DNA of 18,915 nucleotides from the NCBI GenBank assembly GCA_948875265.1, contig CAQRYF010000033.1, positions 1 to 18,915 of the forward strand, written 5' to 3'. The position numbers and the translations under genes were made by a program. This document shows, in pieces, positions 7,356 to 15,413 of the stretch; within the stretch, counting starts at the first letter, position 1, and each line of letters opens with the position of its first letter. The DNA comes from an uncultured Clostridia bacterium. Lineage in GTDB: Bacteria > Bacillota > Clostridia > TANB77 > CAG-508. A model generated the notes under the pieces. That model did no database searches, was not told the DNA's origin, and saw only the letters and a program-made list of their open reading frames with translations.

Positions 7356-7436
7356 TTCTTACTCCTTGTTAAATTATTTTATTTAAAATTACTTAACATA
7401 CAATCCAAAAAAACTTACAATTACTCTAATAAAAAA

Positions 7437-7772
7437 TTATTGCATAACATCTTTTACAGCTTCACCTATTATTTTATTAACATCAGCTATCACGATATTA
7501 AACTTCATTTCAGCATCAAAATATTTCTTTGCTTCATCTATTTCAATTAATTCTACATACATTTCTTGCATTTTCTTATATTTTTCTTCATCTGTCTTTC
7601 CTGTTTGCATAGCAGCTATTTGAACTTCATATCTATACATCTCAAAATCTTCTATTTTTTTCTTCAATTCAGAATTTAAATTTAAAGTTTGTTTTGCCAT
7701 TTTATAATTATTATATTCTTCTGATTGTTTTATTTCATTAGCCAATCTATTTGCTGTATCATAAATATTCAT
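7437..7772 (-). CDS. YlbF family protein
   Basis: A 111-residue helical protein of the Com_YlbF family (PF06133). It starts IYDTANRLANEIKQSEEY, and has the characteristic central segment LNSELKKKIEDFEMYR and the acidic late helix. In Bacillus, YlbF with YmcA and YaaT forms a complex that guides RNase Y and supports Spo0A activation, competence and biofilm formation. The N- and C-terminal helices fit the family length. GAAGGAAA precedes ATG 7772. Its upstream region is interrupted by the IS110-type element starting somewhere after 7775, so its native promoter may be displaced. Confidence 0.8.
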   Translation of the reverse strand: MNIYDTANRLANEIKQSEEYNNYKMAKQTLNLNSELKKKIEDFEMYRYEVQIAAMQTGKTDEEKYKKMQEMYVELIEIDEAKKYFDAEMKFNIVIADVNKIIGEAVKDVMQ

Positions 7773-7865
7773 TATTTTTCCTTCTTGTATAATATATTTA
7801 GGTTTTTTAAATGGGATTTACCTATAAACCCATTGATATATTTTTATACCAAAATATGGTATAAT

Positions 7866-8045
7866 TTATGTTAACACTGTGGACTTTTATTCCTTCTTAT
7901 AGCTTGACTATTTTAGAAAGTTTATTGCCACAGTTTTATTATTAATTGGTTATGAGTTAGATAGGTCTTTGAATCTTTATTTCGAGCAAGATTACAATTA
8001 ATAAAACTAGTGGATTGTCACAAGTGTTAAAAACATTTCGCAAAG
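7866..8045 (+). ncRNA. Candidate bridge (seek) RNA of the IS110 element
   Basis: Three nested pairings make this a compact structured RNA. An outer stem joins 7871-7881 to 8019-8030 (TTAACACT with AGTGTTAA exactly, plus GTG/CAC after one bulge). A competing or adjoining stem pairs ACTGTGG 7876-7882 with CCACAGT 7928-7934. A third pairs 7933-7948 with CAATTAATAAAAC 7995-8007 with one three-base bulge. The result is two large internal loops, about 7883-7927 and 7949-7994, as expected for target- and donor-binding loops. TATAAT at 7860-7865 is a suitable -10 just upstream. Limits are approximate and guide bases are not assigned. Confidence 0.55.
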
Positions 8046-8058
8046 GAGTTGGTCTTTT

Positions 8059-9222
8059 ATGATCTTTATTGGCATTGATATTGCCAAAAACTCTCACTTC
8101 GCTTCTGCTGTTAACTCAGATGGTGAAGTTTTAGTTAATCCCTTTTCTTTTCAAAATTCTAAAAAAGGATTTGATTTATTTATATCTAAGTTTAAAAATT
8201 TTGATTTAGATAACTGTCTAGTTGGTCTTGAATCTACTGGACACTATGGAGATAATCTCATTTGTTTTCTTTTCCATAAAGGATTTAAAATTGGGATTAT
8301 TAATCCTATTCAAACTAATTCTTTAAGGAGTTCTAATATTAGAAAAACTAAAAATGATAAAATTGATACTTTTCTAATTGCTAAATGCCTTCAATTAGGT
8401 AATTTTTCCTTAATGCAAGAAAAAGATATTAGTATTATTAAACTTAGAACTCTTTGTAGATTTAGATTTGATATTATTCAATCTCAAACTAGATTAAAAA
8501 CACAACTAACTACTTGTTTAGACTTGCTTTTCCCTGAATTGGATAATTTCTTTAAGGGTAATCTACATTTGAAAACTTCTTATGCTCTACTTGAAAAATA
8601 CTCTTCTCCTAAAGAAATTTCAAATACAAGAATTGATACACTGACAAAGCTTTTAACCGTTAGTTCAAAAGGTCATTACTCATATGATGAAGCAGTTAAG
8701 TTAAAAAGTATTGCCAAAAACAGTATTGGTATCGAAAATCCGGCAATTTCTATCCAAGTAAAATGCTTAATAAATCAATTGGCATTACTTAAAGAACAAA
8801 TTAGTAGTATTGATAAAGATATTAAAGAAATTATGGATAATTTAAATTCTAATATTCTCACAATTCCAGGAATTAGTTACACTTTAGGTGCTATTATTAT
8901 CAGCGAAATTGGAGATATACATAGATTTAGTAATCCTACAAAATTATTAACATATGCAGGAGTAGATCCTAGCGTTCGACAATCTGGAAAGTTCAACGCT
9001 AAAACAACCCGAATCTCTAAAAGAGGTTCTAAACACCTGCGATATGCTATTCAAAGAGCATCATCATTAATCATTTGGAACAATGATGTGTTCTATGAAT
9101 ATTATACTACAAAACGTTCTAAAGGTAAATCACATAACAATTCTGTTGGACATGTTTGTAACAAGTTAGTTAGAGTTATATTTAAACTTTTGACTGAAAA
9201 CATACCATTTAATTTAAGTTAA
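8059..9222 (+). CDS. IS110-family DEDD recombinase (transposase)
   Basis: A 387-residue RNA-guided recombinase of the IS110 family. The RuvC-like DEDD half contains FIGIDIAK (D7), VGLESTGHY (E58) and RKTKNDKIDT (D100, D103). The C-terminal Transposase_20 half contains LTIPGISYTLGAIIISEIGD, then TYAGVDPSVRQSGK with the presumed catalytic serine S309, and SKRGSKHLRYAI. All expected residues are present and length is in the family range, so the protein looks active. AAAGGAG at about 8042-8048 precedes ATG 8059. Codon use is richer in C-ending codons (TTC, CTC) than in neighbouring genes, which suits an acquired element. Confidence 0.95.
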   Translation: MIFIGIDIAKNSHFASAVNSDGEVLVNPFSFQNSKKGFDLFISKFKNFDLDNCLVGLESTGHYGDNLICFLFHKGFKIGIINPIQTNSLRSSNIRKTKNDKIDTFLIAKCLQLGNFSLMQEKDISIIKLRTLCRFRFDIIQSQTRLKTQLTTCLDLLFPELDNFFKGNLHLKTSYALLEKYSSPKEISNTRIDTLTKLLTVSSKGHYSYDEAVKLKSIAKNSIGIENPAISIQVKCLINQLALLKEQISSIDKDIKEIMDNLNSNILTIPGISYTLGAIIISEIGDIHRFSNPTKLLTYAGVDPSVRQSGKFNAKTTRISKRGSKHLRYAIQRASSLIIWNNDVFYEYYTTKRSKGKSHNNSVGHVCNKLVRVIFKLLTENIPFNLS

Positions 9223-9252
9223 CAATTTTCAATGTACATATTTCCAATTATC

Positions 9253-9286
9253 TAACAGTTTTAAAAAATTTATCTTAAAACTGTTA
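9253..9286. repeat. 12-bp perfect hairpin at the IS110 right end
   Basis: TAACAGTTTTAA at 9253-9264 pairs exactly with TTAAAACTGTTA at 9275-9286, with a ten-base loop. It lies 30 bases after the recombinase stop. It could end the recombinase message or be a sub-terminal structure of the element. Confidence 0.6.
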
Positions 9287-9314
9287 TTTGTCATGGAAAT
9301 TTTTATTTATTTAA

Positions 9315-9338
9315 AAATATTAAATTTTTTTAATATTT
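9315..9338 (-). terminator. Possible terminator of the minus-strand operon
   Basis: AAATATTAAA at 9315-9324 pairs with TTTAATATTT at 9329-9338. On the minus strand it lies just beyond the DUF3048 stop and is followed by a T-rich run. The stem is all A/T, so it is a weak call. Confidence 0.35.
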
Positions 9339-9364
9339 CTATTGACAATTAATAGTTAGACTTT

Positions 9365-10444
9365 CTATGTATTTCTTGTAGTATCAGTTGTCGCTTCTAT
9401 AATAACATTTGCATCTGTAGGACAAATATTTACAAAAGTATTTCCATCATTTATTTGAATTTCTTTTCCTTCTAAATCTTGATATTTTGTTTTTTCATCT
9501 CTTGCATTTTTTATACATTTAATTTTTATGGCTTTTCCATTAGTTATATAATACCCATCAAATGTTCCAATATTTTTTAATCCTTGTCTTCCTTTGTTTT
9601 CACTATCTGATAATGTATAGTTATCACAGAAAGTAATTATTATATTTTTAGTTGTAATAGCTTCTTTAGTAGTCCAATCCTTTTGTTCTTTATTTCTGGC
9701 ATATCTTGCATATACTTTATTTTCTTCATCATAAACATATTTTACAGTTTGAAGTTTAGAATGTGGTATAGTTATATTTATTGCATCTTGCGCATTTTCT
9801 AACTTCACTTCATCAGTTACATAATTTAATACACTCTTTTCTGATGATGTTGTTTTATATTTCTTATTTTTAGCAGATTCTATTAGTTTTTTAGTACTTG
9901 TAACAGCATTATGTGGTGCTGCTTTATCTTTCACTCTCCAGAAAGTTGTTCCATCTTCTGCAATTCCATTTATATCTTTAATACTGAATTTCTTTATATC
10001 ACTTTCAGCTTGTGGACTTTGACCAAAATGTACATAAATAGCATCGTTTTCCATTGCATAATCAATAAAATAATGTCTTGCACTTCTTACTGGACCTATT
10101 TTATCAACATCTACTCCCTTGAATAATGCCATAAGTCTTGTTTCTCCACCTTCTGCTATAATTTCATATACCATATAGGCCTTTTGTAATCCAGCCTGTG
10201 GCCAAGCATCGCTATGATTATCAATCATAATAGCAATTGGTCTATCATTTCCTTTAAAAATCTCAACCTTTTTTTCTTCTAATACAGCTGTTATTGGATT
10301 ATCTTCATTAATAGTTTCAGTATTTTTCTTGTCATTTATAATTTTATATCCTAATATTCCTCCTGCTGCAATAATCAAGATTATTAGTATAACAATTAAT
10401 GTCTTAGTACTACTTCTTTTAGCACTTCTTTTTCCCTTTCTCAT
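9365..10444 (-). CDS. DUF3048 (YerB-like) membrane-anchored protein
   Basis: A 359-residue protein with a basic N-terminus and one hydrophobic anchor (about residues 13-33), then an extracellular DUF3048 module. Marks are RPIAIMIDNHSDAWPQAGL, YEIIAEGGETRLMALF and GPVRSARHYFIDYA, followed by VHFGQSPQAE and the second YerB domain to the C-terminus. YerB-type proteins are widespread in Bacillota and their function is not established. The Bacillus form is a lipoprotein, but no lipobox cysteine is seen here, so this one is probably anchored by its helix. It is the last gene of the pdaA-ybeY operon, 15 bases after ybeY, and lies beside the right end of the IS110 element. Confidence 0.8.
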   Translation of the reverse strand: MRKGKRSAKRSSTKTLIVILIILIIAAGGILGYKIINDKKNTETINEDNPITAVLEEKKVEIFKGNDRPIAIMIDNHSDAWPQAGLQKAYMVYEIIAEGGETRLMALFKGVDVDKIGPVRSARHYFIDYAMENDAIYVHFGQSPQAESDIKKFSIKDINGIAEDGTTFWRVKDKAAPHNAVTSTKKLIESAKNKKYKTTSSEKSVLNYVTDEVKLENAQDAINITIPHSKLQTVKYVYDEENKVYARYARNKEQKDWTTKEAITTKNIIITFCDNYTLSDSENKGRQGLKNIGTFDGYYITNGKAIKIKCIKNARDEKTKYQDLEGKEIQINDGNTFVNICPTDANVIIEATTDTTRNT

Positions 10445-10459
10445 ATAATTCCTCCTTTG

Positions 10460-10930
10460 TTATCTTAGTATTTTTAAATCATTTAATATCTTTTCTTCTT
10501 TTGGCCTCATAACTTTTTTGTCTTCTTCTTCTATATGATCATATCCCATTAAATGATAAAATCCGTGTACTATCATATAACTAAGTTCTCTTTCAAAACT
10601 ATGCCCATATTCTTTTGCTTGTTCTTCAACTTTTTTTATTGATATTATAATATCTCCTAATACATCTTCAAATTCAAATTGTTTACTCTTTATTTTTTCA
10701 TCTAACTCGTCCTTTTCAAACATTGGAAAAGAAAGTACATCTGTTGTTTTATTTATATTCCTATATTTGCTATTTATGTCTTTTATATTTTCTGAAGTTG
10801 TAAGTGTTATTGTAATACATAATTTAGAATCCTCTATATTTTCTTCTTTAAAACAGTGTGTAAGCACCCTTTTTATTACTTTTTCATATTTTTCGTCTTC
10901 TTTAATATCTTTATATATTATTTCATACAT
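10460..10930 (-). CDS. ybeY: Endoribonuclease YbeY
   Basis: A 156-residue zinc-dependent endoribonuclease that matures 16S rRNA and takes part in 70S quality control in the cytosol. The family signature HGFYHLMGYDH supplies the three zinc-binding histidines H122, H126 and H132. TDVLSFP (63-69) and LGDIIIS (91-97) are the other conserved blocks. The start ATG directly follows the stop of the upstream gene (TAAATG), which suggests translational coupling. In most Bacillota ybeY follows phoH; here it follows an unknown gene. The end is slightly short and charged, but all core motifs are present. Confidence 0.95.
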   Translation of the reverse strand: MYEIIYKDIKEDEKYEKVIKRVLTHCFKEENIEDSKLCITITLTTSENIKDINSKYRNINKTTDVLSFPMFEKDELDEKIKSKQFEFEDVLGDIIISIKKVEEQAKEYGHSFERELSYMIVHGFYHLMGYDHIEEEDKKVMRPKEEKILNDLKILR

Positions 10931-12145
10931 TTATGCTACTTCCTTATTTTTACTCACTTTTATATATTTTCCTTCAGATTTAAAAGAATTTTTCATTTCT
11001 TTCATCGCGCCATAATCTACTAGTTTTCTTCTGTAATATTTTAAAATTTTTGTATAATCTGTTTTAGTATTATATAGTTTTTTCATATCATCTTTAATAA
11101 ATAATATTTCTTTTTGTTTTACATATTCAATAAAATCTGTTTCTTTTAATTTTGATATTTCCTTATACTGATTCCAGAATTTTTTATATTGATCTCTTTC
11201 TTTTGGAGACTCCCAATATACCTTAGTTGATAATAATTTTACATTATAATCTTCAATTAAACTTATTAACATTGAATATGCTCTCTCTCTTTTAGTTGCA
11301 ATTTTAGTATCTTGAACTAATACTCTTGCATCTTTTAGTAATTTTTCATAACATTGTTCTGCAACTATTAATGGTAAACTATGTGTAAATAATTTTCTGC
11401 TTATACCAAGTAAAACCATATTTTTTTCTATATTATCTCTTGTATCTAATTTTCCTACTGTATAAGATTCATATTTTTCATAATCCAATATTTTATCTTC
11501 TTCGATTCCATCATAATTAGTATTTATTTTTAAAGATAATATATTTTGTATATAATCTTCTAATGTATAGAAAATTTTTGTATATATCCATTCTTTAGTT
11601 GAATCATAGCTATTCATAGTATCAGCTACTTTTATTGAGTAATTTTTTAATATAGCTTTATACAATGTATCCATTTTTGAAATATAAAATTTATTATATC
11701 TCTCTATTAATTTTTCTTTGTTTGAAATTCTTACTCCTTCGACATCTAGTTCTAATAAATATTTTTGTTTTCTATATTTATATTCTATATACTCGTTCTC
11801 TTTAAGGCTTGTTACTTCATAATATTTTGATAATGCATTTTTTTCAAATTCAGAAGCAGTTCCATTCTTTACTTTCTTATAAATCGAATCCATAACATAT
11901 TTATCTAATGACTCTAAATATGCTTCATAGGCAAACTCATATTTCTTCTCTAGTTCTTCTTTATCATAATTTTCATTATCATTTATATAACTTTCAAATG
12001 CTTTTATAACTGCATTTCTTTTTATCGAAATTAACATTCCATTAATTCCTATTTTAGTAGGTGTTAATATCTTTGTTATCGTATTTGTTATTTTATTAAA
12101 AAATGTTTTATCTGCTCCAGTTATTTTAAGGCTTTTTTCTACCAT
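10931..12145 (-). CDS. Unknown 404-residue protein between yqfD and ybeY
   Basis: I do not recognise this protein. It appears all-helical, soluble, and very rich in Lys, Glu, Tyr and Ile. There is no signal peptide and no convincing membrane segment. The first 45 residues contain a mildly hydrophobic patch (FFNKITNTITKILTPTKIGI). The rest reads as long helices (for example KEELEKKYEFAYEAYLESLDKY) and ends in a basic tail. I placed the start at ATG 12145 with GAAGGG about eight bases before it; an ATG at 12178 would overlap yqfD. It lies 13 bases after yqfD and touches ybeY, so it belongs to the operon. The slot is normally taken by phoH (often with yqfF), and this protein has no P-loop motif. 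Confidence 0.75.
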   Translation of the reverse strand: MVEKSLKITGADKTFFNKITNTITKILTPTKIGINGMLISIKRNAVIKAFESYINDNENYDKEELEKKYEFAYEAYLESLDKYVMDSIYKKVKNGTASEFEKNALSKYYEVTSLKENEYIEYKYRKQKYLLELDVEGVRISNKEKLIERYNKFYISKMDTLYKAILKNYSIKVADTMNSYDSTKEWIYTKIFYTLEDYIQNILSLKINTNYDGIEEDKILDYEKYESYTVGKLDTRDNIEKNMVLLGISRKLFTHSLPLIVAEQCYEKLLKDARVLVQDTKIATKRERAYSMLISLIEDYNVKLLSTKVYWESPKERDQYKKFWNQYKEISKLKETDFIEYVKQKEILFIKDDMKKLYNTKTDYTKILKYYRRKLVDYGAMKEMKNSFKSEGKYIKVSKNKEVA

Positions 12146-12158
12146 TATTATCATCCCT

Positions 12159-13343
12159 TCAAAATACAATTTTTTCATTAGTCCCTATGTTTTCCAGAAC
12201 TTCATATGTAACATATATATCAATTCCATCTTCAGTTTCATAAGTATTGATATTTTTATTTACAATATTTTCTTTATTTTCAATTTCATTGTCTAATTCT
12301 CTTTGCAACTCTTCAATCCCTATATTTTTGGCTTGCTCTATGTCATATGTTTTTTGTACTTCTTTTACTTCTTTATTAATTGATTTTACAATTGAAATTG
12401 GTAAATAAAAATCTGAAAATAGCTTAAATTTATTTTCTGTGTTTATTGTATCATAAATTTCAAATTTTGAAACCCTTTTATTCAAATTTATTTCAAAATT
12501 ATTAAATTTTATTGAATATTTATTTTCAACTTCTCCTGTTTCCTTTCTTTCCGTAGTATTATATAAAACTCTCTTTGATTTTGTATACCATACTTTTGCT
12601 TCTATTTCTCCTTTTGCATGAACATATCTAATTCCTGTATATTTTCCTTCCATCCAACCATTTATTACTACATCTCCTTTATTAATTGTATCTCCTACTT
12701 TTACATTTGCAGTACCAGATTGAGCATTAATTTTTGTAATCACTCCTGCTTTATCTGAAATAATACTACAATAATCATTTTCATCAATTATATTGGGTTT
12801 TTCATCTGCCTTAACTAATTTTACAATTGCATTTGTTCCCTTTAATTCAATTCCAATCCATGCAATATCCTTTCTTTTTAATCTTATTTTATTTATTATT
12901 TCTTTTGTATTAACTTTTGATTTTAACTCACCTATTCTTAATCCTGCTTCTTCTATATCTTCCATTATATTTTCAATTTGTTGTCCTTTTTCTTCTTGGA
13001 TATCCACATTCCATACAAAGTTAGAGGATAACAATGTAAGAAATACTAATAAAATCAATAAAACTAAAAAAACTTTTCTTTTCTTATATTTATGTACTAA
13101 AAAAGGAACTCCCCTTTTATTTACTATTTTAATTTTACATTTTGTTTTTTTAGCAACTTTGCATACGTTTTTAAAATCTCTTATTCCGATTCTTAAATAT
13201 AATTTAATATCTTTGTCTCTTTTAAGGTTCCATATTGCTATTTTATTGTTTTTACATATATTAATAAATCTTTCAATATAATATCCTTCTACTGATATAC
13301 TTAAATATCCCAATATATAACTAAATATTATTTTAATAAACAT
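12159..13343 (-). CDS. yqfD: Sporulation protein YqfD
   Basis: A 394-residue homologue of YqfD, a mother-cell membrane protein made under sigma-E control and needed for efficient sporulation. A soluble N-terminal domain (1-88) contains SISVEGYYIERFINIC and the sequence NKRGVPFLVHKYKKRK. One transmembrane helix follows (about 91-110), then a large domain expected outside with repeated beta-type sequence, including NVDIQ, KRKDIAWIGIELKGT and SDKAGVITKINAQSGTANV, the typical family core. AAGGAG precedes ATG 13343 and yqfC ends 10 bases upstream. It ends in TGA. Confidence 0.9.
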   Translation of the reverse strand: MFIKIIFSYILGYLSISVEGYYIERFINICKNNKIAIWNLKRDKDIKLYLRIGIRDFKNVCKVAKKTKCKIKIVNKRGVPFLVHKYKKRKVFLVLLILLVFLTLLSSNFVWNVDIQEEKGQQIENIMEDIEEAGLRIGELKSKVNTKEIINKIRLKRKDIAWIGIELKGTNAIVKLVKADEKPNIIDENDYCSIISDKAGVITKINAQSGTANVKVGDTINKGDVVINGWMEGKYTGIRYVHAKGEIEAKVWYTKSKRVLYNTTERKETGEVENKYSIKFNNFEINLNKRVSKFEIYDTINTENKFKLFSDFYLPISIVKSINKEVKEVQKTYDIEQAKNIGIEELQRELDNEIENKENIVNKNINTYETEDGIDIYVTYEVLENIGTNEKIVF

Positions 13344-13353
13344 ATAAAACTCC

Positions 13354-13632
13354 TTAATCTATTGTTCTTTCAATATCTATACTTTCAATTTTACCAGTTA
13401 CTTTTATATCATCATTAGTCATGTTTTCTAAATTTAATCCATATCCATTTATATTTACTGCTCCAATATGTGTATTAATACGCACAAAAAATTCTTCATA
13501 TTCTAATATTCCTTTATAATTTTCAATTATTATTTCATCAAATCCTGTAATTATAATTTTAGGAATATCAGAACAAACTTCTTGTGGTAATTCTAGCAAT
13601 TTATCTATTTTATTAAATTTATTTTTTTTCAT
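13354..13632 (-). CDS. yqfC: Sporulation protein YqfC
   Basis: A 92-residue YabP/YqfC family protein, the usual partner of yqfD. Recognisable features are the start KIDKLLELPQEVCSDIPKI, the core IENYKGILEYEEFFVRI and the segment GYGLNLENMTNDDIKVTGKI. The family is limited to spore formers and is expressed in the mother cell. GGGAACC precedes ATG 13632, within a short inverted repeat (AAAGG/CCTTT). It lies 49 bases after pdaA and 10 bases before yqfD. Confidence 0.9.
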   Translation of the reverse strand: MKKNKFNKIDKLLELPQEVCSDIPKIIITGFDEIIIENYKGILEYEEFFVRINTHIGAVNINGYGLNLENMTNDDIKVTGKIESIDIERTID

Positions 13633-13681
13633 AAAGGTTCCCTTTCTATAATTTTGAATTTTTCACTCTGTCCCTAAAACT

Positions 13682-14503
13682 TTACATTTCAAATTCATCT
13701 AAAGATTTATATTCATATCCCATATTTTTTGTCTCTTTTATGACAGAGTCTAATATATTCGTATTTGTTTTTGAATTTCCGTGTAATAACATTATTTCTC
13801 CATTATGGATATTTGCAATTACTTTCTCTTTTGACTTTGCTTCATCTGGTTGTTTATCTTCATTCCAATCCTCATATGCAAATGACCACATTACAGTTTT
13901 GTACCCTAATGAATTAGTAACTTCTAATGTTTTTTTACTAAATTCTCCCATAGGAGGTCTTATATATTTCATTTCATATCCAAATTTGTCATAAATAACT
14001 TGATGCAAATCCATTACTTCCTTTTTTATTTGCTCTTCATTTAAATCTGGCATACTTTTATGGTTTACAGTATGATTTCCTACTATATGACCTTCATCAA
14101 TCATTTGTTTTACTAACTCTGGTTGTGTATTTACATAGTGAGCTGTAATAAAAAATGTAGCCTTTACATTATTATCTTTTAATATTTCTAACAATTTTGG
14201 AGTATAACCAGCTTCATAACCTTCGTCAAATGTTAAATATATTATTTTACTCTCTTTATTTCCTAAACATATTCCCTCATTGCTCTCTAAAACCTTTTTA
14301 CGCTCATTTCCAACATCAGGTTGTTCATGATTATCATTTCTTTTTATTCCCCAACCTACTTTTTTATTTTCATTTACCTCAGCTGTAGTTTTTATAGTTT
14401 TGTTTTCATTATTTGTTGAAATCACACTAAGTGAAAAAATTAATACAACCAATATTCCTAAAAATATTTTTTTATATTGACTATTTTTTGTTGTACTATT
14501 CAT
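13682..14503 (-). CDS. PdaA-type polysaccharide deacetylase
   Basis: A 273-residue exported NodB-fold deacetylase (carbohydrate esterase family 4). An N-terminal signal or anchor helix (12-29) is followed by a linker and the catalytic domain (86-273). Motif 1 is TFDEGYE (91-97, D93), motif 2 HTVNH (H144, H148), motif 3 RPPMGEFS (182-189) and the last LLHGNS (H241). Motif 1 and the segment GWGIKRND match PdaA, which removes the acetyl group from N-acetylmuramate during formation of muramic delta-lactam in the spore cortex. GGGAGG precedes ATG 14503. It heads the yqfCD-ybeY operon, which supports a sporulation role. Weak sigma-G-like elements upstream are not convincing. Confidence 0.85.
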   Translation of the reverse strand: MNSTTKNSQYKKIFLGILVVLIFSLSVISTNNENKTIKTTAEVNENKKVGWGIKRNDNHEQPDVGNERKKVLESNEGICLGNKESKIIYLTFDEGYEAGYTPKLLEILKDNNVKATFFITAHYVNTQPELVKQMIDEGHIVGNHTVNHKSMPDLNEEQIKKEVMDLHQVIYDKFGYEMKYIRPPMGEFSKKTLEVTNSLGYKTVMWSFAYEDWNEDKQPDEAKSKEKVIANIHNGEIMLLHGNSKTNTNILDSVIKETKNMGYEYKSLDEFEM

Positions 14504-14565
14504 ATTTTTACCTCCCGTTTATATTGATATTAAATGTTTTATCGCTTATATAATTTTGCAAGTAA

Positions 14566-14644
14566 CCTATTGACAATAGGAACATTTTAGATTATATTGT
14601 TATTACCACTGGAAAATTAAGGTAATTTTTTTTATTTTGTCGAA
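14566..14644 (+). promoter_or_regulatory. agrAC promoter with palindromic -35 and Spo0A box
   Basis: TTGACA 14570-14575 and TATATT 14593-14598 are 17 bases apart. The -35 sits in the centre of a 15-bp palindrome, CCTATTG-A-CAATAGG (14566-14580), a likely operator. Downstream, TTTTGTCGAA at 14635-14644 contains an exact Spo0A-box core (TGTCGAA, 14638-14644). That position suits repression of this promoter, or activation of a second start closer to the gene (TATATT-like elements near 14665-14680). Confidence 0.6.
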
Positions 14645-14696
14645 CCTTGTTTCCATGTTTTTTATATTACATTTATATTAAAAGGGTGATAAATAT

Positions 14697-15413
14697 ATGT
14701 TAAATTTCGTTATTTGTGATGATAACTTAAACATTTTAGATAGATTGGAAAAGATGTTATCAACCATATTTGATAAAAATAATTTTGAAGCTAAAGTCAC
14801 ATTTAAATCTGATAACACTAATGACATTTTAGATTATGTGGATAACAATAAAGTTGATGTTCTTTTACTAGATATAAATTTAAAATCTAGCAGTAAAAGT
14901 GGATTAGATATAGCTAAAGAAATTAGAAAAAGAAATAAAAATTCATATATAATATTTACAACTGGGCATTTAGAATATGCTATGATTGCTTATAAATTCA
15001 AAACATTTGATTATTTAGCTAAACCTATTACTTATGATAGACTAGAAGATACAATTATAAGATTATTTGAAGACGTTAATGGTTCGCCAAAACGTTATCT
15101 TAAAATAGACTCTAAAAATACTCTAGTTGATGAGGCTGAAGTTCAATATATAAAAAGGGATGGTATGAAATTAGTTTTCCATACTGCTGTTCGTGATTAC
15201 GATACTTACAGTTCTTTTAATAAATTTCAAGATAAGTTACCTAACAATTATATAAGATGTCATAAATCTTGTATTGCTAATATAGCTCAAATTAAGGATG
15301 TTGAACCTGTAACTGGTACTATAACTTTTAAAGATGGAAACACTTGTGATATAGGACCAAAATACAAATCAGATCTTATGGAGGTTTTAAAAAATTATGG
15401 AAATTTTGAATAA
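14697..15413 (+). CDS. agrA: AgrA-like LytTR response regulator
   Basis: A 238-residue response regulator. The receiver domain (1-120) shows the acidic pair in VICDDN (D8, D9), phosphoacceptor D59 in VLLLDINL and K109 in DYLAKPI. The LytTR DNA-binding domain (about 135-235) is recognisable from YIKRDGMKLVFHT and NYIRCHKSCIANIAQIKDV. AgrA/VirR-type regulators of this architecture act downstream of peptide-sensing AgrC kinases. AAAGGGTGAT precedes ATG 14697. It overlaps agrC by 17 bases, so both are made together. Its order (regulator before kinase) is the reverse of the usual agrBDCA order. Confidence 0.85.
   Translation: MLNFVICDDNLNILDRLEKMLSTIFDKNNFEAKVTFKSDNTNDILDYVDNNKVDVLLLDINLKSSSKSGLDIAKEIRKRNKNSYIIFTTGHLEYAMIAYKFKTFDYLAKPITYDRLEDTIIRLFEDVNGSPKRYLKIDSKNTLVDEAEVQYIKRDGMKLVFHTAVRDYDTYSSFNKFQDKLPNNYIRCHKSCIANIAQIKDVEPVTGTITFKDGNTCDIGPKYKSDLMEVLKNYGNFE

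Larger units (their letters stand above)
7840..9306 (+). mobile_element. IS110-family insertion sequence (ends approximate)
   Basis: A DEDD-type IS110 recombinase gene lies behind a leader of more than 200 bases with strong RNA secondary structure, the layout of the IS110 subgroup, whose guide RNA lies 5' of the gene. IS110 elements lack terminal inverted repeats and usually make no ordinary target duplication, so ends are hard to place. The limits given use an 8-bp direct repeat, ATTTTTAT, at 7840-7847 and 9299-9306, which could be chance in such AT-rich DNA. A 12-bp hairpin at 9253-9286 lies near the right end. TTGACA at 9342-9347 would be an alternative right-end mark, since circularised IS110 elements form a junction promoter with the -10 TATAAT at 7860-7865. 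Confidence 0.6.

Noticed and set aside
7810..7834. AATGGG/CCCATT hairpin as a terminator
   Set aside because: No T-run follows on the plus strand, and on the minus strand it would lie upstream of ylbF. It may just be flanking sequence.
7840..9306. ATTTTTAT direct repeats as a true target duplication
   Set aside because: IS110 elements do not usually make such duplications, and an 8-mer of A and T can recur by chance; used only as approximate limits.
11738..11744. Exact Spo0A-box core TTCGACA
   Set aside because: It lies inside the coding sequence of the unknown 404-residue protein, away from any promoter.
12793..13281. 162-codon plus-strand reading frame
   Set aside because: It is antisense to yqfD, has no ribosome binding site, and its Phe/Ile-rich product is what the complement of an AT-rich gene yields.
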